Below the pieces are notes generated by a model. That model was not told the origin of the DNA. It saw nothing but the letters and a program-made list of their open reading frames with translations, and made no database searches. The position numbers and the translations under genes were made by a program. From contig BJGQ01000008.1 of NCBI GenBank assembly GCA_014190575.1, forward strand, positions 1-64,000: 64,000 nt of DNA. The letters are read 5' to 3'. Below are positions 34,989 to 43,439 of the stretch, piece by piece (within the stretch, counting starts at the first letter, position 1; each line of letters begins with the position of its first letter). Origin of the DNA: Bacteroidota bacterium (GTDB lineage Bacteria > Bacteroidota > Bacteroidia > Chitinophagales > UBA10324).

Positions 34989-36794
34989 CTATGACTTTAT
35001 TTCTGCAAAATACATAGCTATTTCGCCTTTATTTTTAGCTTCTATTTTACCTCTGTAAAAGCAGTTGAAATCATTTTTAACTAATTCATAAGTGCTTTCG
35101 CTGATATTTATTTTCCCTGCCTCTGAATTTTGTTCTATACGAGAAGCAAGATTCACCGTATCACCCCAAATATCGTAAGCATATTTTCGAATGCCAACAA
35201 TGCCAGCAACTAAAGGTCCAGTATGAATGCCTATTCGAATTTCAAATGGAATTTCGCCGCGTGCTTCTTTTTCTTTTTTACGATTCATAATAAAGCTCCG
35301 AATTTCGAAGGCGGCATTTAGCATATCTACTGCATGTGTGTAGTTGCTTAATGGTAATCCACTCGCACAAAGGTATGCATCGCCAATTGTTTTTATTTTT
35401 TCAATTTTATGTTTCTGTAAAATGTGATCGAAAGCGCTGAAGCAAATATGTATTTCTTCCACCAATAATTCGGCACTTATTTTTTCACTTACTTGTGTAA
35501 AGTCTTTAAAATCGGTAAACATTACCGTTACCATTGTATATGCTTTGGCCTTTGCAGCACCTGTTAATTTTATTTCATCAGCAACTTCTACAGGAAGAAT
35601 GTTGAGTAGTAATTCTTCGCTGCGTTCTTTTTCTGCTTCACTTATTTTTTTTGCTTCACTGATCTTATTTCGCTGATGAAAAAATACTAATGCAAAAAGT
35701 AGCACTATAGCGAAGCCTCCAATTAATCCGTTGCGAACTAATTTTTGTTTCTGTAATTCTTTTTCATTTTCTAATTTGGTAAACAATTCTTTTTTATCAA
35801 AATTGTATTGCATATTTTGTTGAGTGATTTTTTTTGTGTTCTCATTGTTGATTAAAATTTCATGAGTAGTGATGAATAGTTTGTAATGTTCTAGCGCTTG
35901 TTTATAATCGCCCATGGCACTATCCAATGCAGCAAAATCTCGGTAAAATTCCACCATGTTTAGAAGGTTGCCATTTCCCTTTACAATAGACAATCCTTTT
36001 TTCAGATATTTAGCAGCATCGTTATATTTTTTTTGCCGCATATAAGTTTGGGCAATATTACCGAAAGAACTGGCGATGTCTGATTTTATACCTTTTTTCT
36101 CGAAAATTTTTAAAGCAGCAAACTCATAAACTAATGCTAACGAATAATTACCTTGTTTGGAGTAAACAGATCCCAAACATAGTTTGGCTCCGGCAATTCC
36201 TAAAGTGTCGCCCAACTCGTCAACTATTTTTAAGGATTCTAGGTAATTCTGAAGTGCCTCAGGATATTTTTTTTGATTGTCATAAAGATATCCAATATTG
36301 ATATAACATTTTGCTATGCTGCTCTTGTCACCGACCTCTTTAAATATTTTTAAGCTTTTATTGTAATTTATTACCGCTTCTGAATAATCTTTTTGTTCGT
36401 TATATATTAGTCCGATACTTAAATAACAACTAGCAATGCCGCGTTGATCTTTCATCTGTTCAAATATTTTTAAAGCAGCAATAAAATTATTTAATGCTTT
36501 TGAGGAATTGCCTTCATTTCTAAAAATAGCTCCGATACTTCGATGTGCATTGGCTATCCCTTTTTTGTATCCTATTTTTTCCGATAATGCTAAAGATTGT
36601 TTGGCATAATTTATTGCCTTTTCCGGATTGTTATCTTTATAACTTTTGAAGAGTTCATATAATAAGTTTACAGCTGTCGTATCTTCTGTCTGGTTTTTAA
36701 GTTTGTTGGTGAGAGAGTCAACGATGTGTTGATCTTGGGCTAAACAATTAAGCACAAAAAGTGAAGCTACTAAAAGTAAGAGAGTTTTTTTCAT
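34989..36794 (-). CDS. TPR-domain class III adenylate cyclase
   Basis: A 601-residue sensor enzyme. A signal peptide (MKKTLLLLVASLFVLNCLAQ) is followed by about seven tetratricopeptide repeats (roughly residues 45-300), which should lie in the periplasm. One transmembrane helix follows (NGLIGGFAIVLLFALVFFH), then a coiled linker and a cytoplasmic cyclase domain. The domain has both metal aspartates (FTDFKDFT, GDAYLC), the lysine in IKTIGD and aspartate in YDIWGDTVN that select ATP, and the Asn/Arg pair in VNLASR. It should therefore make cAMP. The ATG at 36794 is favoured by the signal peptide. It lies in a segment that seems to interrupt a T9SS cargo gene. Confidence 0.92.
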   Translation of the reverse strand: MKKTLLLLVASLFVLNCLAQDQHIVDSLTNKLKNQTEDTTAVNLLYELFKSYKDNNPEKAINYAKQSLALSEKIGYKKGIANAHRSIGAIFRNEGNSSKALNNFIAALKIFEQMKDQRGIASCYLSIGLIYNEQKDYSEAVINYNKSLKIFKEVGDKSSIAKCYINIGYLYDNQKKYPEALQNYLESLKIVDELGDTLGIAGAKLCLGSVYSKQGNYSLALVYEFAALKIFEKKGIKSDIASSFGNIAQTYMRQKKYNDAAKYLKKGLSIVKGNGNLLNMVEFYRDFAALDSAMGDYKQALEHYKLFITTHEILINNENTKKITQQNMQYNFDKKELFTKLENEKELQKQKLVRNGLIGGFAIVLLFALVFFHQRNKISEAKKISEAEKERSEELLLNILPVEVADEIKLTGAAKAKAYTMVTVMFTDFKDFTQVSEKISAELLVEEIHICFSAFDHILQKHKIEKIKTIGDAYLCASGLPLSNYTHAVDMLNAAFEIRSFIMNRKKEKEARGEIPFEIRIGIHTGPLVAGIVGIRKYAYDIWGDTVNLASRIEQNSEAGKINISESTYELVKNDFNCFYRGKIEAKNKGEIAMYFAEIKS

Positions 36795-36895
36795 ATTCTT
36801 TTTATTTCTTGCAGTTACCTTTAATTTACGAATATCTAACGCTATTATACTCAACTAAATGTTCCATACTTTACGACTATTGCACCGCTACTAAG

Positions 36896-38212
36896 CTAAT
36901 AAATATAATCATTTCCTGCATCAGCAGTCGGATTTGGATGAACAGCAACAACCACCTCGTCAGAACCAGTGCAATTGGATGAACCAGTTACTGTTAAAGT
37001 ATAAGTTGTAGTTTGTATTGGCGATGCAACCGGATTGAAAATATTTGTAGATGATAATCCTGAAGTTGGCAACCACGAATAATTTCCGCCACCGCTTGCA
37101 GACAGTTGAACTTGTCCGCCTTCGCAATATCCTACATCATTTCCGGCAAACACATTTGCTACCTGAGTAATTGTGACTACAACAGAATCAGAAGAAGTGC
37201 ATCCGAAAGAATTTGCAAGTGTAACGGTATAGGTCGTTGTAAGAGTTGGCGATGCATCTGGGTTTGCGTTGGTGGAGGAGGACAAACTTCCAGCAGGTGA
37301 CCATGAATAAGTTCCGCTACCAACTGCATGAATTTGTGTTTGTTCACCTGAACAAATACTGGTGTCACCACTTGCTGTAACAGTCGAACTTGGATGAACA
37401 GTTATAACAACCGAATCGATAGCCGGACAAAAACTCAGCGATGCATCAATCGTGTAAGTAGTCGTTGCTGTTGGAGATGCAATCGGGTTACTGCAATTCG
37501 TGCAACTCAATCCGGTTGAAGGAGTCCATGTATAGGTATTCGTATTATTGAATTGAAACTGGTAAGAACTTCCATTGCAAATGGATGTGTCAACTCCTGC
37601 ATCGAAAATAAAATTGCAGATGCAAGGACTGAATGTGATATCATCCAACCCGAAATCATTTCCGCCGAGATTGGTGTTTTGATTCACAATGCAAATAGTT
37701 GCCGAAGTGTTTACTCCGCTGTACCAGCTATCATTAAATTCCTGCCACAAAAAAGTCACAGCCGGCGCATTGAACGCACTTCCTATAGTAATTCCGTTAA
37801 TGCTGAATTGTAAAATAGCAGGACTGTTTGCCACCATCGAGCTCACCCAGGTGGAGAAAAGATATTGTGTATTAGGTGTAACGGTTATTGTTTGACACCA
37901 CACATTTGTGTTTGGTGTTCCTGCTCCATTCACTATCATGAGGTTTCCTGTACCCGTTGTATGATCATTCCCAACAAATGCTGAATGGAAGAAAGTCGGA
38001 TTAGCGCCAACAGCATAAAATGATTCAGGTTGAAGGCAGTTGCCGGTATTGCAGTAAGTATAATCACTTGTGAAACCTGTGTTACCGGCTTCAAAATCTC
38101 CATTCACCACCAGGTTTTGGGAACTGGTATCAGTTCCTGCAGGACACTGCGCAAAACTTAATTGAGAAAATAAAATGGAAACAGTAAATAAAAAAGCAAG
38201 GAAGAATTTCAT
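36896..38212 (-). pseudogene. N-terminal fragment of a T9SS cargo protein with Ig-like repeats
   Basis: A 438-residue exported protein fragment. The signal peptide ends SFAQ; residues about 30-200 form a carbohydrate-binding-like beta domain (LVVNGDFEAGNTGF to GGNDFGLDDITFSPC). Three or more Ig/PKD-like repeats follow, each with a CxG-xxxQ...YxWxPxxGLS...NPxASP pattern. The last repeat stops at TADAGND, followed by a three-residue YIY tail and TAG from unrelated sequence. A sorting domain is missing here but is present in the matching fragment at 33677-34387. If translated, the product could reach the periplasm but not the surface. Confidence 0.75.
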
Positions 38213-38289
38213 GGCACTTCAAATTAAATGAAATCAAAATTAAAATCTAGATTGAATCTGAAGCGAAATAAATTTTGCCGTTCTTACTC

Positions 38290-38322
38290 TTTGTGAAAAA
38301 TCAATGGATAGCTTTACCTTTG
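38290..38322 (+). promoter_or_regulatory. Promoter of the second toxin-antitoxin pair
   Basis: TTTG at 38290-38293, a 21-base spacer and TACCTTTG at 38315-38322, a full match to the Bacteroidota consensus, 19 bases before the antitoxin ATG. Confidence 0.65.
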
Positions 38323-38341
38323 AGTTTAGAAATAAATTGCA

Positions 38342-38548
38342 ATGCAACTATTGATAGAAATAAAAGACAACAAAGCTGAAGCATTACTGAAAGTGCTTCG
38401 CGATTTGCCGTATGTGAAAACAAAAACTATTTCTCCTGCTAAAGCGAAATTTCTTTCTGAGTTCAAAGAAGCAATCAAAGAACTGAATGCGGTGAAGGAA
38501 GGAAAATTGAAAGCGAGAAATGCAGAAGATTTTTTGAATGCCTTATAA
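38342..38548 (+). CDS. Antitoxin of a RelE-type pair
   Basis: A 68-residue protein starting with a short strand (QLLIEIKDNKAEALLKVL) followed by a lysine-rich helical half (FLSEFKEAIKELNAVKEGK). The small N-terminal ferredoxin-like/strand-helix pattern and the charged tail are common in Bacteroidota RelE partners. It overlaps the toxin start by 11 bases and has a good promoter. Assignment is by context and size. Confidence 0.8.
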   Translation: MQLLIEIKDNKAEALLKVLRDLPYVKTKTISPAKAKFLSEFKEAIKELNAVKEGKLKARNAEDFLNAL

Positions 38549-38870
38549 GATTAAATCGCTTCCGTTATTTGAGAAGCAATCAAAACGACTTATAAAAAAA
38601 TATCCTTCTCTCAAGCGAGAATTATTGGCCCTTATTGAATTGCTGAAAACTAATCCCGAAGCCGGAATAGCAATTGGAAAGAATTGTTTCAAAATCAGGA
38701 TTTCGATTGCTTCAAAAGGAAAGGGTAAATCAGGAGGAGCAAGAGTGATTACAAATATTGTTTTTCAAAATAAAATAGTTTTTTTGATTTCGATTTATGA
38801 TAAATCTGAAATCGGTTCACTGCCTCAGTCAGAATTGGATTTTTTGTTGAATCAAATCAAACTCAAATAA
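38538..38870 (+). CDS. RelE-family toxin
   Basis: A 110-residue RelE-type cytotoxin. LPLFEKQSKRLIKKYPSLK forms the first strand and helix; the segment FKIRISIASKGKGKSGGARVIT is a marker of this subgroup (cited in part as SKGKGKSGGAR), followed by VFLISIYDKSEIGS. Such toxins usually cleave mRNA at the ribosomal A site. The basic KGKGKSGGAR loop would contact RNA. It is followed by the PIF1-type helicase gene after 15 bases, possibly within the same transcript. Confidence 0.9.
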   Translation: MPYKIKSLPLFEKQSKRLIKKYPSLKRELLALIELLKTNPEAGIAIGKNCFKIRISIASKGKGKSGGARVITNIVFQNKIVFLISIYDKSEIGSLPQSELDFLLNQIKLK

Positions 38871-38885
38871 TTTTATCTTGCACGC

Positions 38886-41132
38886 ATGCACAAGCATGAT
38901 GAATCGAATGAGATATTTCAAATGGCTGCGCGGTTTGTTAATCATACCGGGCGCGATATTTTTTTAACCGGAAAAGCAGGAACCGGTAAAACCACTTTTT
39001 TAAAATTCATAAAAGAAAATACTTACAAGAAAACAGTGGTGGTTGCGCCAACAGGAGTTGCGGCAATTAATGCGGGAGGTGTTACCATGCATTCTTTTTT
39101 TCAATTGCCGTTTGGTCCGTTTCTTCCCGTGAAATCAAGAGCATGGAATGAAAATGTTTCCGACCAGTATTCATTGATAAAAAATATTCGGTTCAGTGCA
39201 GAGAAGCGCGAGTTGATTCGTGAACTGGAGTTACTGGTGATTGATGAAATATCAATGGTGCGCGTTGATATGTTGGATGCGGTCGATACGATACTTCGCC
39301 ACTTCAGGAATAAATTAACTCAACCATTTGGTGGTGTTCAGGTTTTATACATCGGCGATTTATTTCAATTGCCACCTGTTGCAAAACAAGATGAATGGAA
39401 TTTGTTGAGTGAATTTTATGAGAGCCCTTTCTTTTTTCATTCGCAGGTAATTCAGCAATCGCAACCGCTTTACATTGAACTAAAAAAAATTTACCGGCAA
39501 ACCGAAGGAAACTTCATTAGCATACTGAATAACATTCGCAACAACTCAGTAACAAATACTGACTTGGAAATACTGCATGAAAAATATCATCCGTCATTTG
39601 TATCCCGTGATGATGAACACTACATCACACTCACCACTCATAACTACAAAGCCGACGAAATCAATTCCACCCAATTAAATAAACTGCCGGGCAAACTGCA
39701 TTTGTTTCCGGGAAAAATTGATAAAGAATTCAGCGAGAAAGCGCTTCCGGTGGAAATGAATTTGCAATTGAAGGAAGGCGCGCAAATCATGTTCATCAAA
39801 AATGATAAAGGTGAAATCCGCCGATACTACAATGGAAAAATCGGCACGATAAAAAAAATTATCGGTGAGAAAATATTTGTTGAATTTCCGAATGAACCGG
39901 ATGAGTTGGAATTGGAAAAAGAAACCTGGAAAAATATCCGCTACTCATTCGACCGTGAGAAAAATCATTTGAATGAAGAAGAGATTGGAACTTATACGCA
40001 GTATCCCATTCGCTTGGCGTGGGCCATCACGATTCATAAAAGTCAGGGATTAACTTTTGAGAAAGCGATTATTGATGCCGGAGATTCATTTGCAGCGGGG
40101 CAGGTGTATGTCGCACTCAGTCGCTTAACAGGAATGGAGGGTTTGATTTTGTATTCTAAAATTTTACCGCAATCCATTTCCACTGATGAACGGGTTTTAG
40201 CTTTTTCAAAATCGGAATTGAATAAAGAATTGCTGAAAGAAAATTTACTGGTCGAGCAGAAAATATTTATCAGTCGCTCGTTATTGAAATTTTATGCCTG
40301 GGAAAAACTGGTAGAGACTTTCAATGAGTTCAATGAAGAATTATCTCACCGACAAGTGACCGATAAAAATTCTGTGAAAACCTGGGCGATTGCATTAGTC
40401 GAAAAAATATCGGAGCAAAACGAAGTGGCTAAAAAATTTGTGTTACAGTTGGAAGGTTTATTATCAACTGTGGAATTCGATAATTACCAGCACCTGCATC
40501 ACCGAATAGAATCTGCTTCCAACTTCTTTATCAAAGCATTGAATGAAATTATTGCGCTGATAAAAATGCATCTCGAAGAAAACAAACTGAAGAAGAAAAC
40601 AAAAAAATATTTGGCAGGACTGGAAACACTTCTGATTGTTTCTGAAAGAAAAAAAATTCAACTGAAACAATCCATTCAGTTTGCAGAAGCATTAATGAAG
40701 GGAAGCAATGCAAATGATTTATTGGAATTGGTGGAAAAGCAAAATGAAATTCCGATTGATACCTGTGAGTTGATTGAGAAAATAAAATCAACCAAGCCGA
40801 AGAAGGGCGATACCAATCGTGTGAGTTTTCAATTATTCAAAGAAGGAAAATCTATTGCTGAAATTGCGAAGCTTCGTGAATTGGCAGCGAGCACTATTGT
40901 TGGTCATCTTTTAACTTTTATACCAAGCGGAGAAATTGTGGTGACTGAAATTTTATCACTGCAAAAAATTGAAATCATTTTGAAAGTGATGGAAGAGCCA
41001 AACACTGAATCAAGTTCCGCTCTCAAAGAAAGGTTGGGTGATGAGTTTACTTATTCGGATATCCGCGCGGTGATGAATCATAAGAAATGGCTTGAATCAA
41101 AAAATATTTCCAATTCGAAAGAAGCGGTTTAA
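38886..41132 (+). CDS. PIF1-like helicase with C-terminal helix-turn-helix
   Basis: A 748-residue SF1B DNA helicase. Motif I is FLTGKAGTGKTTFLK near residue 29, Ia VVVAPTGVAAINAGGVT, II LLVIDEISMVRVDM, and III QVLYIGDLFQLPP. The C-terminal helicase motifs are AWAITIHKSQGLTF and GQVYVALSRLTGMEGL. Residues 440-640 are long helices of unknown role. The end carries a helix-turn-helix of the type attached to RecQ/PIF1 helicases (VSFQLFKEGKSIAEIAKLREL). PIF1 enzymes unwind G-quadruplexes and forks. TATCTTG lies five bases before the ATG, so it may have its own leaderless transcript. Confidence 0.92.
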   Translation: MHKHDESNEIFQMAARFVNHTGRDIFLTGKAGTGKTTFLKFIKENTYKKTVVVAPTGVAAINAGGVTMHSFFQLPFGPFLPVKSRAWNENVSDQYSLIKNIRFSAEKRELIRELELLVIDEISMVRVDMLDAVDTILRHFRNKLTQPFGGVQVLYIGDLFQLPPVAKQDEWNLLSEFYESPFFFHSQVIQQSQPLYIELKKIYRQTEGNFISILNNIRNNSVTNTDLEILHEKYHPSFVSRDDEHYITLTTHNYKADEINSTQLNKLPGKLHLFPGKIDKEFSEKALPVEMNLQLKEGAQIMFIKNDKGEIRRYYNGKIGTIKKIIGEKIFVEFPNEPDELELEKETWKNIRYSFDREKNHLNEEEIGTYTQYPIRLAWAITIHKSQGLTFEKAIIDAGDSFAAGQVYVALSRLTGMEGLILYSKILPQSISTDERVLAFSKSELNKELLKENLLVEQKIFISRSLLKFYAWEKLVETFNEFNEELSHRQVTDKNSVKTWAIALVEKISEQNEVAKKFVLQLEGLLSTVEFDNYQHLHHRIESASNFFIKALNEIIALIKMHLEENKLKKKTKKYLAGLETLLIVSERKKIQLKQSIQFAEALMKGSNANDLLELVEKQNEIPIDTCELIEKIKSTKPKKGDTNRVSFQLFKEGKSIAEIAKLRELAASTIVGHLLTFIPSGEIVVTEILSLQKIEIILKVMEEPNTESSSALKERLGDEFTYSDIRAVMNHKKWLESKNISNSKEAV

Positions 41133-41234
41133 GAAAGTAGACTTGGTTGGTCTGTACTTATCGAATACTAATTAAGAATTTCCAATGGAAACTTTCAATA
41201 AATGAAAGCGTAAAGGCATCAAATACCTTTTGCC

Positions 41235-41789
41235 ATGATGAAGCCCCACATAGAATTGCTTCCGAAAAATTTACTGAAACTTAAAACAAAAACAACACTT
41301 CGTTATTCAACTTACGGGTTGTGTTTTGCTTTACTTATTTGCAGTGGAATTTTTGCATATCAAATGATTGGCAACAGTGAAATTGCAAAGGCCGGACACA
41401 AAAAGAAATTTCACATTTCACTTTTTGGTGGCGGCAGTAAAGGAGAAATTGGGGCAGCAGTGGAAGCAGAGTTGACAACTACAGAAGATAGTTTGTACAT
41501 CGAATTCATGACCGTTGACCAAAACGAAATCAGAAGTGCTGTTTTAAACATCAGCGATTTTGGTAACGGAAAAGAACAGGAAATTCAGCAGGCAAAAACT
41601 TTTACTGTTCAATCGTCATCTGTTAACGGAGGTAATTATCGTGTTGCTCTTTCTTTAAAAAATATTCCGGAAAAAGTATTTCTGGTTGCGAAGGTGAGTT
41701 TATTAAACAAGGGCATTGAATCATCAACTGAAGTAAACGGCAGGTTCAGCTTAGACCAGAAAACAAATTCTGTTACTATTTACAAATAG
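41235..41789 (+). CDS. Membrane-anchored protein of unknown function
   Basis: A 184-residue protein with a short basic N terminus and a single hydrophobic segment (YGLCFALLICSGIFAYQMI, about residues 27-46), then a basic stretch HKKKFH and a beta-rich soluble domain. No cysteine lipobox is seen, so it is likely a signal anchor. No family is recognised. TACCTTTTG ends two bases before the first ATG (two consecutive ATG codons), suggesting a leaderless start. A strong terminator follows. Confidence 0.65.
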   Translation: MMKPHIELLPKNLLKLKTKTTLRYSTYGLCFALLICSGIFAYQMIGNSEIAKAGHKKKFHISLFGGGSKGEIGAAVEAELTTTEDSLYIEFMTVDQNEIRSAVLNISDFGNGKEQEIQQAKTFTVQSSSVNGGNYRVALSLKNIPEKVFLVAKVSLLNKGIESSTEVNGRFSLDQKTNSVTIYK

Positions 41790-41811
41790 AAACGAAAGAT
41801 AATAAATAACT

Positions 41812-41839
41812 AAGCCTGTTCGGTTGCTCGAACAGGCTT
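41812..41839. terminator. Bidirectional terminator hairpin
   Basis: AAGCCTGTTCG pairs with CGAACAGGCTT around a short loop. It follows the 41235 gene on the plus strand and, on the minus strand, lies just after the TAA at 41861 rather than after the amber codon of the opposing lipoprotein gene. Confidence 0.8.
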
Positions 41840-41860
41840 TGCTATTTATAATTCGAAATT

Positions 41861-42403
41861 TTATTGCGCCACCATTGCTGTAACTGAAAAACTAATACTC
41901 GCAGTTAATGTCATTGCAGGAATCGGAAGAGTATTATATCCTTTCAAAATAAAATTAAATTCAGATTGCTTAATCTACTCAGTCAAATCTGCAAATTGAC
42001 TATCCTGTGAAATGGTTGTCAAATGCGTTTGGGGTATCGGTGCTTTAAAAGCAACTTTAGTTTCACCTAAACTTGCAGCATTGATAAAAGAAACAAGATA
42101 CATAATGCTATCAAAGGTTTGCCCCGATGGAGAAGTGATGGTCAGGTCAATTGACTTCAAATCAATTTTTTTTATATTTTGAAGCGTAGCACCATTCTCA
42201 TTCAACTTTGCTTCAATTCCAGTTGTTATTACCTGTGATACAAATACTGTATCAGGTACGCTGCCGGGTTGAGCTGGACAGTTTAATACTATACCTGTGA
42301 GAGCAAGGTCAAATTTCTTTTCTAAATCTCCTTTCTTACAAGAGTTAAATATCATGCTTGAAGTTAGAATCATCAAGATGACAATTGAGTAGTTTTTTTT
42401 CAT
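41861..42403 (-). pseudogene. Lipoprotein gene with an in-frame amber codon
   Basis: A lipoprotein with lipobox ending FNSC. The frame meets TAG at 41975-41977 after QFADLTE, giving 142 residues, but continues in the same register for 37 more codons (IKQSEFNFILKGYNT, then PAMTLTASISFSV) to TAA at 41861, close to the terminator. The downstream part has the alternating hydrophobic pattern of beta strands and completes the domain naturally, so TAG probably replaces a sense codon such as TAT or TAC. It may be a recent nonsense mutation, a readthrough site or a sequencing error. No family is recognised. Confidence 0.65.
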
Positions 42404-42493
42404 GGTTACTGTTATTTGAAATCGAAAGTAATGATTAACAACAAATCATTTACGAATTTTCGATTAGTCGAAACAAAACAGGGTTGAAATGAG

Positions 42494-42525
42494 AAAAGGC
42501 AGCACCAAATCCGATGCTGCCTTTT
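42494..42525. terminator. Terminator of the ATP synthase operon
   Basis: AAAAGGCAGCA pairs perfectly with TGCTGCCTTTT around a ten-base loop, 23 bases past the atpG stop. Confidence 0.85.
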
Positions 42526-42548
42526 GAAATTTTTAATTGAAAAATAGT

Positions 42549-43436
42549 TTAAGCTTCAGCTAAAGCATTTGCACCGCTCACAATTTCATTCAGTTCAGTA
42601 GTGATGGCAGCCTGGCGTGCGCGGTTATATGTGATGCGCAAATCTTTCAGCATTTCGTTTGCGTTTTCTGATGCTTTATCCATTGCGGTCATTCGCGCTC
42701 CGTGTTCTGATGCATTGCTGTCGAGCAATACTTTAAAGAACTGTGTATTTAATATTTTAGGAATCAGGTAAGTCAGAATTTCTTCCTTGCCCGGTTCGAA
42801 TATGAAATCTTTGTTGGTCTTTTTTCCGGCTGTCGGTTTCACTTTTGCAACGGGAAGAAATGCTTCTTCAGTAAAAATTTGTGTAGCCGCATTTTTAAAC
42901 TGGCTGTAAAAAATTTCAATCTTGTCGTAAGTCTTATCGGAATATTTATCCATTAAGAATTTACTAACTTTCGATGCCTGTTCAAAATTCAGCGTGCTGA
43001 ATAGCTGGTAGTAATCTGAATTCACATTGTAATTCAACCGGCGGAAATATTCATTTGCTTTTTTTCCGATTGGAAGAATGGTGAGTTTACCGGCTTCTTT
43101 CTGTACTGAATATTTTTCAGCAATTGCTTTTCGAGCAACCTTAATAATATTTGAATTGAAACCACCGCACAATCCTCTGTCGGAAGTAACCACCACCAGC
43201 AATACATTTTTTATATCGCGGTCTTTTGCAAAGTCAATGCTTAAATCACCTGACGAACCCGAAACGATATTGGAAAGCATATCATTCAGTTTATTTGAGT
43301 ATGGTCTCATCTGAACAATACGGTCTTGTGCACGACGCAACTTTGCAGCACTCACCATTTTCATGGCCTTAGTAATCTGCTGAGTGTTCGTTACAGACTT
43401 AATTCTATTCCTGACTTCTTTAAGGTTCGCGCCCAT
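42549..43436 (-). CDS. atpG: ATP synthase gamma subunit
   Basis: The rotating central stalk of F1. The 295 residues begin with the helix ANLKEVRNRIKSVTNTQQITKAMKMV and end with the complementary helix MTAMDKASENANEMLKDLRI, both hallmarks of gamma; the central Rossmann-like part has VTSDRGLCGGFNSNI. It is the last gene of the operon, three bases after atpA. Confidence 0.97.
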   Translation of the reverse strand: MGANLKEVRNRIKSVTNTQQITKAMKMVSAAKLRRAQDRIVQMRPYSNKLNDMLSNIVSGSSGDLSIDFAKDRDIKNVLLVVVTSDRGLCGGFNSNIIKVARKAIAEKYSVQKEAGKLTILPIGKKANEYFRRLNYNVNSDYYQLFSTLNFEQASKVSKFLMDKYSDKTYDKIEIFYSQFKNAATQIFTEEAFLPVAKVKPTAGKKTNKDFIFEPGKEEILTYLIPKILNTQFFKVLLDSNASEHGARMTAMDKASENANEMLKDLRITYNRARQAAITTELNEIVSGANALAEA

Positions 43437-43439
43437 TTT

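Noticed and set aside
34389-36906. Terminal direct repeats bounding the cyclase segment (TAAACTAATATAAAT and TAAGCTAATAAAT)
   Set aside because: The similarity is short and AT-rich, and the left copy lies inside the membrane protein's coding sequence, so chance is likely. No transposase is present.
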